Below are positions 16,890-26,882 of a stretch of DNA of 64,000 bases, one piece after another. The stretch is taken from NCBI RefSeq assembly GCF_900564145.1, contig NZ_UOOB01000002.1, positions 310,001-374,000 on the forward strand, read 5' to 3'. The notes below the pieces were generated by a model that was given only the letters and a program-made list of their open reading frames with translations, made no database searches and had not been told where the DNA came from. The translations under genes and the position numbers were made by a program. Every line of letters starts with the position of its first letter. Positions within the stretch are counted from its first letter, which is position 1. The DNA is from Comamonas sp. lk (GTDB lineage Bacteria > Pseudomonadota > Gammaproteobacteria > Burkholderiales > Burkholderiaceae_C).

Positions 16890-17631
16890 AAACAAACCAT
16901 TGCCAGCCGGGAAAATGCCTCACACCCTCAACGCCCCACGCAGCCAGGGCAGTAGCAAAGTTCACACCCAGGTGGTCGACGCCATAGGCCAGCTCATCGT
17001 CGCACCTCCTTTCGGCCCCAACACCACCCTCCCTAACGAGGAGGAGCTGTGCACCCGCCTTTCCGTCAGCCGCACCGCCATTCGCGAAGCCATCAAGGTT
17101 CTGGGCGCCAAAGGCATGCTGGAGGCCAAACCACGTGCAGGCACCCGCGTGCGCCCATTCGAGCAATGGAATCTGTTCGACCCCGACGTGCTGCGCTGGA
17201 TCAACCAGCAGCACATGGGCCAGGCACTCATCCCCCACCTCACCACCATGCGCGAGATCGTGGAGCCCGCCGCTGCCGCCATCGCCGCCAGAATCCACAC
17301 CCCTTGCCAGATTGAACAACTGACACAAGCCTTCACCCTCATGGAATCCGCCCAGGACATCCATGAATGGGTCAGTGCAGACCTGCGCTTTCACCAAGCC
17401 ATTCTCAACGCCACCAACAACCCGTTGATCGCCTCACTGGGTGCCATGATTGCCTCCGCACTCGAGAGCCTGCTATCCACCAACGCCCAACAGGCACGCC
17501 ATTTCAACGAAGCTCTGCCACAGCACCGCAAGGTTTTTGAGGCCATACGCAACCGCAACAGCGAAGACGCCAGCCTCTGGATGCGCGCCATCCTGGCAGA
17601 CACCCGTGCCCTGTTTCCCCGCCCCAATTAA
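16885..17631 (+). CDS. FadR/GntR-family transcriptional regulator
   Basis: A 248-residue regulator. The N-terminal winged helix (about 25-98) contains LPNEEELCTRLSVSRTAIREAIKVLGAKGMLEAKPRAGTRVRP, and the C-terminal FCD-type helical ligand domain has REIVEPAAAAIAA, DLRFHQAIL and the late HRKVFEAI. Metal-binding Asp/His positions of FCD domains appear present. It lies directly upstream of an MFS transporter of the sugar-acid type, so it probably controls uptake of a hexonate or related acid. A nested palindrome covers its start. Confidence 0.88.
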   Translation: MTNKPLPAGKMPHTLNAPRSQGSSKVHTQVVDAIGQLIVAPPFGPNTTLPNEEELCTRLSVSRTAIREAIKVLGAKGMLEAKPRAGTRVRPFEQWNLFDPDVLRWINQQHMGQALIPHLTTMREIVEPAAAAIAARIHTPCQIEQLTQAFTLMESAQDIHEWVSADLRFHQAILNATNNPLIASLGAMIASALESLLSTNAQQARHFNEALPQHRKVFEAIRNRNSEDASLWMRAILADTRALFPRPN

Positions 17632-17691
17632 TCCTGCGCCCTGATCCTTGCAACGGGATTGCACCAGCCCATCTGCTCGGCGACAAGACCC

Positions 17692-19008
17692 ATGACAAGC
17701 GCCACTGTTCAAGGCATGGCCGGCCTCAACAAGCCGACCCGCAGCCGCTACCTGATCATGGTGATGCTGTTCATCACCGTGGTGATCAACTACCTGGACC
17801 GCAACAACCTCTCCATCGCCCTGCCCGCGCTCAAGGACGAATTTGGCCTGACGACCGTGCAGGAAGGCCTGATTCTTTCTGCCTTCGGCTGGACCTATGC
17901 GGCCATGCAGATCCCCGGCGGCTGGCTGGTTGACCGGGTTGCCCCGCGTCTGCTCTATGCGCTGGCACTGATCTTCTGGTCGGCCGCCACGCTGCTCATG
18001 GGTTTTGGCACCAGCTTTGCCGTGCTGGTGGGCCTGCGCCTGCTGGTGGGCGCGGTTGAGGCCCCCGCCTACCCCATCAACAACCGCGTGGTCACGGCCT
18101 GGTTTCCCGAGCGGGAACGCGCCACCGCCATTGGTTTTTGTACCTCGGGGCAGTTTGTCGGCCTGGCCTTTTTGACGCCGGTGCTCAGCTGGCTGCAACA
18201 CAGCCATGGCTGGCATATGGTGTTTGTCGTCACCGGGGCCACCGGCATTGCCTGGGGAGTGATCTGGTGGCTGATCTACCGTGAGCCACGTGACTTCAAG
18301 GGCGCCAACGCGGCCGAGATCGAGCACATCCGTGCCGGCGGCGGCCTGGTGGATCTGGGCAAGCAAAGTGCGGCCAAGACAAAGCAGGCATTCAACCGGA
18401 AGGACTTCCGTCTGGTGCTGTCGCGCCGCAAGCTCTGGGGCGTGTACCTGGGCCAGTTCTGCCTGACCTCCACCCTGTGGTTCTTCCTGACCTGGTTCCC
18501 CACCTACCTGGTGAAGTACCGCGGCCTGGACTACATCCAATCGGGCTTTCTGGCCTCTTTGCCGTTTCTGGCCGCCTTTGTCGGCGTGCTCTGCTCCGGC
18601 TTTCTTTCGGACTGGATGATTCGTCGCGGCGCAAGCCTGGGCGCCGCACGCAAGACACCCATCATCACCGGCCTGCTGATCTCGACCGCCATGATCGGCG
18701 CCAACTATGTGGAGTCCACCTCCTGGGTGATCTTCTTCCTGGCCCTGGCCTTTTTTGGCAACGGTCTGGCATCGATTACCTGGTCTCTGGTTTCGGCCCT
18801 GGCACCTACCCGCCTGCTGGGCCTGACCGGTGGCGTGTTCAATCTGATCGGCAATCTTTCGGCCATCGTGACGCCGCTGATCATCGGCATCCTGGTACAG
18901 GGCGGCAGCTTTGCCCCGGCCATCGCCTATGTCGCCATACTGGCGCTGCTGGGCGCACTTTCCTACATCCTGCTGGTCGGCAAGGTGGAGCGCGTGACCG
19001 AGGATTGA
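17692..19008 (+). CDS. MFS transporter, anion:cation symporter family (hexuronate/galactonate-like)
   Basis: A 438-residue protein with about 12 membrane segments. Family marks are VINYLDRNNLSIALPALKDEFGL after the first helix, GWTYAAMQIPGGWLVDR in helices 2-3, and NNRVVTAWFPERERATAIGFCTSGQF. These resemble the D-galactonate/glucarate/hexuronate branch of the major facilitator superfamily. Together with the preceding GntR regulator it suggests uptake of a sugar acid, but no catabolic enzyme for one is adjacent. The ATG at 17692 starts MTSATVQG; an upstream ATG would add 11 residues. Confidence 0.85.
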   Translation: MTSATVQGMAGLNKPTRSRYLIMVMLFITVVINYLDRNNLSIALPALKDEFGLTTVQEGLILSAFGWTYAAMQIPGGWLVDRVAPRLLYALALIFWSAATLLMGFGTSFAVLVGLRLLVGAVEAPAYPINNRVVTAWFPERERATAIGFCTSGQFVGLAFLTPVLSWLQHSHGWHMVFVVTGATGIAWGVIWWLIYREPRDFKGANAAEIEHIRAGGGLVDLGKQSAAKTKQAFNRKDFRLVLSRRKLWGVYLGQFCLTSTLWFFLTWFPTYLVKYRGLDYIQSGFLASLPFLAAFVGVLCSGFLSDWMIRRGASLGAARKTPIITGLLISTAMIGANYVESTSWVIFFLALAFFGNGLASITWSLVSALAPTRLLGLTGGVFNLIGNLSAIVTPLIIGILVQGGSFAPAIAYVAILALLGALSYILLVGKVERVTED

Positions 19009-19025
19009 GCCAGCCCCTGTCCTGC

Positions 19026-19058
19026 AAAAAAGCCGTGGCCCAGACCACGGCTTTTTTT
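19026..19058. terminator. Bidirectional terminator after the MFS gene
   Basis: AAAAAAGCCGTGG, loop CCCAGA, CCACGGCTTTTTTT. It lies 17 bp after the MFS stop and 23 bp after the stop of the convergent RcnB-like gene; the A- and T-runs serve both strands. Confidence 0.95.
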
Positions 19059-19081
19059 ATTTCTATCGGCGCAGCAGCCCG

Positions 19082-19501
19082 TCAATAGCTGCTGTTGAGC
19101 ACCATGGAGGCAATCACGCCCGTGGCAATCGCCACCAGCAGATAGTCGCTGCCGTTCTGAATCCAGTGGTGGCCGCGCGGTGGAGCCGGCAGGCGGTGAG
19201 CACGCCAGTCATTCACCACATAGTTGTGACCCCGGTACTGCGGCGGCACGCGTGTGCCCCGGGTCCAGCGGTGATCGGGACCTGCGCCGCGATGCTCGTC
19301 GCGACCCATATGGCGACCGTCATGGCGGTTGTCATAACGGTTTCGGTCCTGGTGCTGGTTGTCGTAGTGGCCACGATCATCCGCTCGCTCGCTGCCGCGG
19401 CCCTCACGCGGCGGGCCGGGCTGGGCATAAGCGGCCAAACTGCCAAGACCCAGGCAGGCGGCCATGGAAGCGCAAAGAATTCGGTGAGTCAGACGGGACA
19501 T
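19082..19501 (-). CDS. RcnB-like periplasmic protein
   Basis: A 139-residue protein with a Sec signal peptide (cleavage probably after AYA at about residue 26). A very charged Arg/Asp/His-rich low-complexity stretch follows at about 30-85, then a C-terminal RcnB-type domain (VPPQYRGHNYVVNDWRAHRLPAPPRGHHWIQNGSDYLLV) and a final hydrophobic turn. E. coli RcnB is a periplasmic protein of nickel/cobalt homeostasis; most homologues have no known role. No metal efflux gene is adjacent. It is alone, with a 245-bp upstream gap. Confidence 0.8.
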   Translation of the reverse strand: MSRLTHRILCASMAACLGLGSLAAYAQPGPPREGRGSERADDRGHYDNQHQDRNRYDNRHDGRHMGRDEHRGAGPDHRWTRGTRVPPQYRGHNYVVNDWRAHRLPAPPRGHHWIQNGSDYLLVAIATGVIASMVLNSSY

Positions 19502-19690
19502 GGCTTGTTTCCTTTCTCAAGAAATCTGGCGATCCGGCGTTCTTCAAACAGAAGCCCATGCGGATGCCACAAGCCCATGATCACGCGCTTTCACTCTGCT
19601 GTGACGTGAGAGAGTGCCGCTTTACCGGCATTTTTCGACAGGTTTACAAGGCAGAAACAGCCGTAACAGTGGCAGGCAACAACTGTGAAA

Positions 19691-19723
19691 TTGATAGCTA
19701 CAAGCGCATGTACATCAAGCACT
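19691..19723. repeat. Dispersed short repeat upstream of the RcnB-like gene
   Basis: TTGATAGCTACAAGCGCATGTACATCAAGCACT. It begins with TTGATAGCT and keeps the spacing of the family core, but is more diverged. It lies just after the stop of the 58-residue membrane protein gene. Confidence 0.5.
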
Positions 19724-19746
19724 AACTGCTTTTTTTGGCCTAAATC

Positions 19747-19923
19747 TCAAGCAATACGCCCGACAAACAGCACGACAAAAAAGGCCAGAGCGGCAACCAC
19801 CGTCCACTTGAGGATCAGAAAACCCAGCTTTTTATAGTGCGGCCGGCCTGTGCCCAGGTAAAAGATGAAAGCCAGCGCCGATGAGAGCACCAGCAAGGTG
19901 GCCAGCCAGCGAAAGATCAGCAT
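19747..19923 (-). CDS. Small membrane protein downstream of lpxC (58 residues)
   Basis: A 58-codon frame starting ATG at 19921-19923, only 15 bp after the lpxC stop on the same strand. The product has two hydrophobic stretches (about 6-22, LATLLVLSSALAFIFYL, and 41-55, TVVAALAFFVVLFVG) separated by GTGRPHYKKLGFLILKW. The length, two-helix hairpin layout and basic connecting loop look like a real inner-membrane protein, not noise. No family is recognised. Its place at the end of the division/lipid A cluster suggests co-transcription with lpxC. Confidence 0.7.
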   Translation of the reverse strand: MLIFRWLATLLVLSSALAFIFYLGTGRPHYKKLGFLILKWTVVAALAFFVVLFVGRIA

Positions 19924-19938
19924 GATCGTGTCTTGTGC

Positions 19939-20862
19939 TTACCAGGCCAGCGAGGACAGGACAAAGCCTTTGGGAGCCTGCTTCTCGTTGTCAAACGTCA
20001 CCACGTCCCAGGTCTCGGGCTGCTCCAGCATGGCGCGCAACAGCTTGTTGTTCAGGCCGTGGCCGGAACGAAATGCGCTGTAGGCACCCAGGATGGGCTT
20101 GCCTATCAGATACAGATCGCCGATCGCATCCAGGATCTTGTGCTTGGCAAACTCGTCGTCATAGCGCAGACCGTCGCTGTTGAGCACCTTGTAGTCGTCC
20201 ATGACGATGGCATTGTCCAGCCCGCCACCCAGCGCCAGGCCGTTGTTGCGCAGCATCTCCACATCCTTGGTAAAGCCAAAGGTGCGGGCACGGGCGATGT
20301 CGCGGGTGTAGTTGTCCAGACCCATGTCGAACTCCACGCACTGGCCGGTGGAATCCACGGCCGGATGGGCAAAGTCGATCTCGAAGCGCAGCTTGAAGCC
20401 GTGGTAGGGATCAAAACGCGCCCATTTGAGGTTGTTGCCCTCGCCTTCGCGCACTTCCACCGGGCTTTTCACGCGGATGAAGCGCTTGGGCGCTTTTTGT
20501 AGCTCCACGCCCGCGCTTTGCAGCAAAAATACAAAAGAGGACGAGGAGCCGTCGAGAATCGGCACCTCTTCGGCCGTGATGTCCACATAGAGGTTGTCGA
20601 TACCCAGGCCGGCGATGGCCGACATCAGATGCTCCACCGTGTGCACCTTGGCGCCACCGCTGCCTATGGTCGAGGCCATGCGCGTATCAGTCACCGCGTC
20701 GGCGGAAATCGGAATCTCCACCGGCTCCGGCAGATCCACTCGACGGAACACGATGCCGGTATCAGGCTGGGCAGGGCGCAGCGTCAACTCGACGCGCTGA
20801 CCGCTGTGCAGGCCCACACCTACGGCACGGGAAATGGTCTTGATGGTTCGTTGTTGGAGCAT
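19939..20862 (-). CDS. lpxC: UDP-3-O-acyl-N-acetylglucosamine deacetylase
   Basis: A 307-residue LpxC, the committed zinc enzyme of lipid A synthesis. It begins [21 protein letters not shown] and has the zinc site segment HTVEHLMSA (about 74-82), the [11 protein letters not shown] motif and the C-terminal [11 protein letters not shown]. It lies 160 bp downstream of ftsZ, the usual end of the dcw cluster. A possible terminator sits between ftsZ and lpxC, so lpxC may have its own promoter. Its turnover by FtsH, known in E. coli, cannot be judged here. Confidence 0.97.
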   Translation of the reverse strand: MLQQRTIKTISRAVGVGLHSGQRVELTLRPAQPDTGIVFRRVDLPEPVEIPISADAVTDTRMASTIGSGGAKVHTVEHLMSAIAGLGIDNLYVDITAEEVPILDGSSSSFVFLLQSAGVELQKAPKRFIRVKSPVEVREGEGNNLKWARFDPYHGFKLRFEIDFAHPAVDSTGQCVEFDMGLDNYTRDIARARTFGFTKDVEMLRNNGLALGGGLDNAIVMDDYKVLNSDGLRYDDEFAKHKILDAIGDLYLIGKPILGAYSAFRSGHGLNNKLLRAMLEQPETWDVVTFDNEKQAPKGFVLSSLAW

Positions 20863-20880
20863 GGCGCTATTTTAAATGGG

Positions 20881-20916
20881 ACAACCCCGTGGCGGCTTAC
20901 GTCGACACAGGGTTGT
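20881..20916 (-). terminator. Possible terminator between ftsZ and lpxC
   Basis: On the minus strand ACAACCCTGTG and CACGGGGTTGT form a nearly perfect 11-bp stem with a 14-base loop. Only a short CCCATTT follows, so the T-tract is weak. It may attenuate read-through from ftsZ into lpxC. Confidence 0.45.
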
Positions 20917-21022
20917 GTTAATCGCTGCGATACAGCGAACTGATGAAGGCCTTAGTCCTTAACGGAACCAGGGCCATGGCAGCTGACTGCGTGGGCAGCG
21001 CCGCTCTCCTCAGGGGCTTGGC

Positions 21023-22219
21023 TTAGTCCGCCTGCTTGCGCAGGAAAGCGGGGATTTCCACGTCGTCCATGCCGCCGGAAGACAGAGCGCTCACACGCTC
21101 CGAAGCCTGGGCACGGTTGGTACGCCACACGCTGGGCACATTGGTGTTGGCCGTGCCAAAGTCCACGCCGGCACCCAGAGGAGGCATGCTCACCGTCATA
21201 TTGTCGGTACCGGTGCGCAAACCGCCTTGCACCACCTGGATGTTCTGACGGCGCATGCTGGGGCGCGACAGGCCGGTGGCCACCACCGTCACGCGGATAT
21301 CGTCACCCAGGGTGTCGTCATAAGCAGCGCCGTAGATCACGTGGGCATCGGGCGAGGCATAGGCATTGATGGTGCTCATGGCCAGACGCGACTCGGACAG
21401 CTTCAGGCTGCCCTTGGCGGCAGTCACCAGCACCAGCACGCCCTTGGCGCCGGACAGGTCGATGCCTTCCAGCAGCGGGCAGGCCACGGCCTGTTCGGCG
21501 GCAATGCGGGCGCGGTCGGGGCCGGAGGCCTTGGCCGTACCCATCATGGCCTTGCCGGGCTCGCCCATCACGGTGCGCACGTCTTCAAAGTCGACGTTCA
21601 CATGGCCGTACTCGTTGATGATTTCCGCAATACCGCCCACGGCGTTCTTCAGAACATCGTTGGCATGAGCAAAAGCCTCGTCTTGCGAGATATCGTCACC
21701 CAGCACGTCCAGCAGCTTTTCGTTGAGCACAACGATCAGCGAGTCCACATTGGCTTCCAACTCAGCCAGGCCGTTGTCAGCGTTCTGCATGCGGCGGCCG
21801 CCTTCCCATTCGAAGGGCTTGGTCACCACGCCCACCGTCAGGATGCCCATATCCTTGGCCACGCGCGCAATCACAGGAGCTGCGCCCGTACCCGTACCAC
21901 CACCCATGCCGGCCGTAATAAAGAGCATGTGCGCCCCTTCGATGGCGGCGCGAATGTCTTCCACAGCAACTTCCGCAGCCTCACGACCCTTGTCTGGCTT
22001 GCTGCCAGCGCCCAGGCCGCTACCACCGAGCTGAATGGTGCTGTGAGCACGGCTGCGCAGCAAAGCTTGCGCATCGGTGTTGGCGCAGATGAACTCCACG
22101 CCCTGCACTCCGCGTTCAATCATGTGGTCGACGGCGTTGCCGCCGCCGCCGCCAACACCGATCACTTTGATCTGCGTGCCTTGGTTGAACTCTTCAACTT
22201 CAATCATGTCGATGGGCAT
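21023..22219 (-). CDS. ftsZ: Cell division GTPase FtsZ
   Basis: A 398-residue tubulin homologue that forms the Z-ring. Visible are IKVIGVGGGGGNAVDHMI, the tubulin signature GGGTGTGAAPVIARVAK, the T7-loop region NVDFEDVRTVM and the C-terminal peptide DDVEIPAFLRKQAD that binds FtsA and ZipA. The start at 22219 has AGGAG seven bases upstream; a longer in-frame start is not supported. It is the penultimate gene of the cluster, with a 146-bp gap after ftsA that may hold an ftsZ promoter. Confidence 0.97.
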   Translation of the reverse strand: MPIDMIEVEEFNQGTQIKVIGVGGGGGNAVDHMIERGVQGVEFICANTDAQALLRSRAHSTIQLGGSGLGAGSKPDKGREAAEVAVEDIRAAIEGAHMLFITAGMGGGTGTGAAPVIARVAKDMGILTVGVVTKPFEWEGGRRMQNADNGLAELEANVDSLIVVLNEKLLDVLGDDISQDEAFAHANDVLKNAVGGIAEIINEYGHVNVDFEDVRTVMGEPGKAMMGTAKASGPDRARIAAEQAVACPLLEGIDLSGAKGVLVLVTAAKGSLKLSESRLAMSTINAYASPDAHVIYGAAYDDTLGDDIRVTVVATGLSRPSMRRQNIQVVQGGLRTGTDNMTVSMPPLGAGVDFGTANTNVPSVWRTNRAQASERVSALSSGGMDDVEIPAFLRKQAD

Positions 22220-22365
22220 GGTGGTGCTCCTGTTCTTTAGTGGTGGATAGTCGCTGCTGTGGAAAAACAATCATTGATTCGTCAGGTGTTCGTCGTCTTC
22301 GTCGCCGAAAACGCGAAAAGTCCATCTGGGGCGGACCGGTGATAAACAAGCGATGGCTGCGCATA

Positions 22366-23595
22366 TCAGAAGTTCCCCACGATGAAGTCCTTGAACCGGC
22401 CGAAAGCGGTCTTCATGGTTCCGCTTTTCTGGGCTACCTTGAAACCGCGCAAGCGCGCCAGGCGTGCTTCTTCCAGCAGGCCCATGACGGTGGCGGCACG
22501 TGGCTGGGCGACCATGTCGGCCAGCGCACTTGAATACTTGGGAATGCCGCGGCGAACGGGCTTGAGGAAGATGTCCTCGCCCAGTTCGATCATTCCGGGC
22601 ATGACGGCACTGCCGCCGGTCAGCACGATGCCCGAGGACAGCACTTCCTCGTAGCCGGACTCGCGAATCACCTGCTGCACCAGCGAGAAGATTTCCTCGA
22701 CGCGGGGCTCGATCACGCCGGCCAGCGCCTGCTTGCTGATCATGCGGGGGCTGCGGTCGCCCAGGCCCGGCACTTCCACCTGGGCATCAGGGTCGGCCAG
22801 CAGCTGCTTGGCATAGCCGCTTTCAACCTTGATGTCTTCAGCATCCTTGGTCGGCGTGCGCAGCGCCATGGCGATATCGCTGGTGATCAGGTCGCCGGCA
22901 ATCGGGATCACGGCCGTGTGGCGAATCGCGCCGCCGGTGAAGATGGCCACGTCGGTGGCGCCGGCACCGATATCGACCACGGCCACGCCCAGCTCGCGCT
23001 CGTCATCGGTCAGCACGGCCTGCGCCGACGCCAGGGGGTTGAGCAGCAGCTGCTCCACTTCCAGGCCGCAGCGGCGCACGCATTTGATGATGTTCTCGGC
23101 CGCGCTCTGCGCACCGGTCACGATATGAATCTTGGCTTCCAGACGGATGCCGCTCATGCCGATAGGCTCGCGCACCTCCTGGCCGTCGATCACGAATTCC
23201 TGGGCCTCCACCAGCAGCAGACGCTGGTCGGACGAGATGTTGATGGCCTTGGCGGTTTCCATCACGCGGGCCAGATCGGTGGGCGAGACTTCCTTGTCCT
23301 TGATGGCCACCATGCCGCTGGAGTTGAGACCACGGATGTGACTGCCCGTGATGCCTGTGCATACGCGCTGGATCTTGCAGTCGGCCATCAGCTCGGCTTC
23401 CTTCAAAGCCTGCTGAATGCTTTGCACCGTGGCATCGATATTGACCACCACGCCGCGCTTCAAGCCGTTGCTGGGAGCCACGCCCAGCCCTGCCAGCTTG
23501 AGCTCGCCGTTGTACCCGACCTCGGCCACCACCGCCATCACCTTGGCCGTGCCGATGTCCAGTCCAACGATCACATCCTTGTATTCTCTTGCCAT
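22366..23595 (-). CDS. ftsA: Cell division protein FtsA
   Basis: A 409-residue actin-like ATPase that tethers FtsZ to the membrane. It starts MAREYKDVIVGLDIGTAKVMAVVAEV and has the phosphate-loop segments VVDIGAGATDVAIF and GIVLTGGSAVMPGM. The C-terminal amphipathic anchor is visible (TAFGRFKDFIVGNF). It follows ftsQ after 79 bp and precedes ftsZ. Confidence 0.97.
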   Translation of the reverse strand: MAREYKDVIVGLDIGTAKVMAVVAEVGYNGELKLAGLGVAPSNGLKRGVVVNIDATVQSIQQALKEAELMADCKIQRVCTGITGSHIRGLNSSGMVAIKDKEVSPTDLARVMETAKAINISSDQRLLLVEAQEFVIDGQEVREPIGMSGIRLEAKIHIVTGAQSAAENIIKCVRRCGLEVEQLLLNPLASAQAVLTDDERELGVAVVDIGAGATDVAIFTGGAIRHTAVIPIAGDLITSDIAMALRTPTKDAEDIKVESGYAKQLLADPDAQVEVPGLGDRSPRMISKQALAGVIEPRVEEIFSLVQQVIRESGYEEVLSSGIVLTGGSAVMPGMIELGEDIFLKPVRRGIPKYSSALADMVAQPRAATVMGLLEEARLARLRGFKVAQKSGTMKTAFGRFKDFIVGNF

Positions 23596-23674
23596 ATCAG
23601 CATCCGCCCCCGGTAGGTTCTGTCTTGTCTTTGTCTGTCTGTTGACTGCCTTGCATCTGCGCCCCCGACTCCTG

Positions 23675-24481
23675 TCAGCGCCGCGCCCGCGCTGCAGCCG
23701 CAGCGGGACCGGAGCCCGTGGTCACACCCTTGAGACGCAAGGCATAGCCTTCTTCGTAACGCAAATCGGCGGACTCCAGCGCTTCGGCCGTGCGCCGGTA
23801 CTGGGAGGTGATCTGCGGCAGCGTGCGCACAAAGCGCTGCACGCGCTGCATCACGTCTTCATGCGTGCCGCCGCCAAGCTCCAGGGCCGCGCCGTTGTCC
23901 AGCGTCATCTGCCAGCTGCCGCGCGCGTTGAGCACCAGGCCATCCACGCTTACATCCAGCGGCTTCAAGGCCGGAACCATCTGGCGGTACATCTTCAGCA
24001 TGCGGGGCGCCGAGCCTTCAGGCCCTTGCAGACGCGGCAGGCCTTCGCGATCGAGCTCGCCCAGATTGGCTTCAAACACTTCGCCCGCGTTGTCCACCAG
24101 ACCCGAGCCGGTCTCGGGACCCCAGAAGGCCTCGGCCGTGTGCTCCTTGAGGATCACGCGCAGACCGTTGGGGTACTCGCGGCGCACCTGCGCCTCCCTC
24201 ACCCACGGCACTTGCTCGAAGGTTTCCTTGGCGGACTTGAGGTTGACCGTAAAGAAGTTGCCCTTGAGCACCGGCGCCACATTGGCACGCAACGTCACGG
24301 CGTTGTTGTGCTGCAGCTCACCCTCGACCACGATGCGCCCGATGTTGAAAGCCGGCGTTCGCATCAGCCACCAGCCCAGCGCAGCCACCAGCAACGCCAG
24401 ACAACCCATGAACAGCACCGTGGCGGTGATATTCATGAGTCTGACGTCAAAGGGAACGGCTGAGGGCTGGCTGCGATTCAT
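23675..24481 (-). CDS. ftsQ: Cell division protein FtsQ
   Basis: A 268-residue bitopic protein with a short cytoplasmic N-terminus, one membrane helix (about 16-38, [21 protein letters not shown]), a POTRA domain ([26 protein letters not shown]) and a beta domain. It links FtsB/FtsL in the divisome. The ATG overlaps the ddlB stop by 4 bp (ATGA), which fixes the start. The C-terminal tail is Ala/Arg-rich and not conserved. Confidence 0.95.
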   Translation of the reverse strand: MNRSQPSAVPFDVRLMNITATVLFMGCLALLVAALGWWLMRTPAFNIGRIVVEGELQHNNAVTLRANVAPVLKGNFFTVNLKSAKETFEQVPWVREAQVRREYPNGLRVILKEHTAEAFWGPETGSGLVDNAGEVFEANLGELDREGLPRLQGPEGSAPRMLKMYRQMVPALKPLDVSVDGLVLNARGSWQMTLDNGAALELGGGTHEDVMQRVQRFVRTLPQITSQYRRTAEALESADLRYEEGYALRLKGVTTGSGPAAAAARARR

Positions 24482-25452
24482 ACGTGCTCCGCTTCTCCGT
24501 CGTCCAGTGCGCTGCTGGCCAACAGGCCCAGGCACAGGTTTTCATAGCTCACGCCGGTGGCACGCGCAGCCATGGGGACGAGAGAATGCCCGGTCATGCC
24601 CGGCGAGGTATTGATCTCCAGCAAGAAAGGCTTGCGATCGCTGGCGCGGATCATGATGTCGGCACGCGCCCAGCCCCGGCAGCCCAGGGTGCGAAAGGAC
24701 TTTTCCACCAGTTCCTGAATGGCTTTTTCTTCTTGCTCGGGCAGTCCGCTGGGGCAGTGGTACTGGGTGGTGTCCGTGAAGTACTTGTTCTGATAGTCGT
24801 AATTGCCTTCGGGCGCCACGATGCGGATCACGGGCAAGGCATGGGCAGCAGCACCGCTACCAATCACCGGGCAGGTGGTCTCGTCGCCGGCAATGAATTC
24901 CTCGCACAGCACTTCGGCGTCGTATTGGGCCGCCAGCGCATAGGCCTGGGCGCATTGATCGGCCGTCATCACCTTGGTCAGGCCCATGCTGGAGCCATCG
25001 CGTGCCGGCTTGACGATCATGGGCGCACCCAGAGCCTGAAACGCGGCCAGCGTGTCTTCGGCGCTGGCGACCATGCGCCAGTCGGGCGTGGACAGACCCT
25101 CAAAGCGCCAGATGCGCTTGGTCATGATCTTGTCCATGGCAATGCTGGAAGCCATGACGCCAGAACCGGTGTAGGGGATCCCCAGCAACTCCAGCGCACC
25201 CTGCACCGTGCCGTCTTCGCCAAAGCGGCCGTGCAAGGCGATAAAGCAGCGGTCAAAGCCTTGCGCCTTGAGCTGGTCCAGCCCCTGCTCTGCCGGGTCG
25301 AACTTGTGGGCATCCACACCCTTGGACTGCAACGCCGCCAGCACGCCGGTGCCGGACATCAGCGAGACTTCGCGCTCGGACGAGCGACCGCCCATGAGCA
25401 CGGCCACCTTGCCCAGGGCCTTGACATCAATACTGGTACCGAATGTGCTCAT
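24478..25452 (-). CDS. ddlB: D-alanine-D-alanine ligase
   Basis: A 324-residue ATP-grasp enzyme making D-Ala-D-Ala for the stem peptide. Segments visible are [58 protein letters not shown], and [22 protein letters not shown]. It is coupled to murC and ftsQ by 4-bp overlaps. The C-terminus is slightly extended ([13 protein letters not shown]). Confidence 0.97.
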   Translation of the reverse strand: MSTFGTSIDVKALGKVAVLMGGRSSEREVSLMSGTGVLAALQSKGVDAHKFDPAEQGLDQLKAQGFDRCFIALHGRFGEDGTVQGALELLGIPYTGSGVMASSIAMDKIMTKRIWRFEGLSTPDWRMVASAEDTLAAFQALGAPMIVKPARDGSSMGLTKVMTADQCAQAYALAAQYDAEVLCEEFIAGDETTCPVIGSGAAAHALPVIRIVAPEGNYDYQNKYFTDTTQYHCPSGLPEQEEKAIQELVEKSFRTLGCRGWARADIMIRASDRKPFLLEINTSPGMTGHSLVPMAARATGVSYENLCLGLLASSALDDGEAEHV

Positions 25453-26882
25453 TGCGCGCTCCCTTGCTGCGCGTCCAGCTCATTTTTTTGAAGCATCTCA
25501 ACCAACTTTCCGGGCACGGCACCAATGGAGCCCGCACCCATGCACAGCAACACATCACCGCCGAGCGCATTGGCCGCGATGGCGGCTGGCAGATCGGCAA
25601 TGTTTTCCACAAACACCGGCTCCACCTTGCCGGCCACACGCAGAGCGCGTGCCAAGGAGCGGCCGTCAGCGGCCACGATGGGCGTTTCGCCGGCGGCATA
25701 CACCTCGCCCAGCAGCACGGAATCCGCGCTACCTATGACTTTCACAAAATCTTCAAAACAGTCGCGCGTGCGGCTGTAGCGGTGCGGCTGAAAGGCCAGC
25801 ACCAGGCGCTGACCGGGGAAGGCACCACGGGCCGCAGCCAGGGTGGCAGCCATTTCCACCGGGTGGTGGCCGTAGTCGTCGATGACGGTGAAGGTGCCGC
25901 CATTGCTGGCAGGCAGATCGCCGTAGCGCTGAAAGCGGCGGCCCACGCCCTTGAAACCATCGAGAGCACGCAGCAGGGCTTCGTCCGAGATTTCCAGCTC
26001 CATGGCCACAGCCACGGCCGACAGGGCGTTGAGCACGTTGTGCTCGCCGGGCAGGCTCAGCACGACTTCGATATCGGGGTAGCTCTGGCCGTTCTGGCGA
26101 CGCACGGTAAAGCGCATGCGGCCGGCTTCGGCGCGCACATTGACGGCGCGCACCTGGGCATCTTCGGCAAAACCGTAAGTGGTCACGGGACGCGCCACCT
26201 GGGGCAGGATCTCGCGCACGGCCGGGCTGTCTATGCAGACGATGGCACGGCCATAAAAAGGCATGCGGTGCAGAAAATCGACGAAAGCGCCCTTGAGACG
26301 GCCGAAGTCATGGCCGTAGGTTTCCATGTGGTCGGCGTCGATGTTCGTGACCACGGCCATCACCGGCAACAGGTTCAGGAAGGAGGCATCGGACTCGTCG
26401 GCCTCGACCACGATGTAGTCGCCCTGGCCCAGCTTGGCATTGGCGCCGGCGCTGTTGAGCTTGCCGCCGATCACGAAAGTGGGGTCCAGCCCCGCCTCGG
26501 CCAGCACGCTGGTGACCAGGCTGGTGGTGGTGGTCTTGCCGTGGGCGCCGGCAATCGCAATGCCCTGCTTGAAGCGCATCAGCTCGGCCAGCATCAGCGC
26601 GCGGGGCACGACGGGAATCTTTTTCTCGCGGGCGGCGATGACCTCGGGGTTGTCGGCCTGCACGGCCGTGGACGTGACCACGGCTTCGACGCCGGCCACA
26701 TTCTCGGCAGCGTGGCCCACAAAGGTCTTGATGCCCAGGCTGGCCAGGCGGCGCAGCGTGGCGCTATCGGACAGATCCGAGCCCGAAATCACGTAGCCCA
26801 GGTTGTGCAAGACTTCGGCAATGCCGCTCATTCCGGCGCCGCCAATACCGACGAAGTGAATGTGATGAATGGCGTGTTTCAT
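25449..26882 (-). CDS. murC: UDP-N-acetylmuramate-L-alanine ligase
   Basis: A 477-residue Mur ligase adding L-Ala to UDP-MurNAc. It has [17 protein letters not shown] at the N-terminus, the P-loop [25 protein letters not shown] and the [10 protein letters not shown] segment. Start and stop overlap murG and ddlB by 4 bp each. The length and all ligase motifs are normal. Confidence 0.97.
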   Translation of the reverse strand: MKHAIHHIHFVGIGGAGMSGIAEVLHNLGYVISGSDLSDSATLRRLASLGIKTFVGHAAENVAGVEAVVTSTAVQADNPEVIAAREKKIPVVPRALMLAELMRFKQGIAIAGAHGKTTTTSLVTSVLAEAGLDPTFVIGGKLNSAGANAKLGQGDYIVVEADESDASFLNLLPVMAVVTNIDADHMETYGHDFGRLKGAFVDFLHRMPFYGRAIVCIDSPAVREILPQVARPVTTYGFAEDAQVRAVNVRAEAGRMRFTVRRQNGQSYPDIEVVLSLPGEHNVLNALSAVAVAMELEISDEALLRALDGFKGVGRRFQRYGDLPASNGGTFTVIDDYGHHPVEMAATLAAARGAFPGQRLVLAFQPHRYSRTRDCFEDFVKVIGSADSVLLGEVYAAGETPIVAADGRSLARALRVAGKVEPVFVENIADLPAAIAANALGGDVLLCMGAGSIGAVPGKLVEMLQKNELDAQQGSAQ

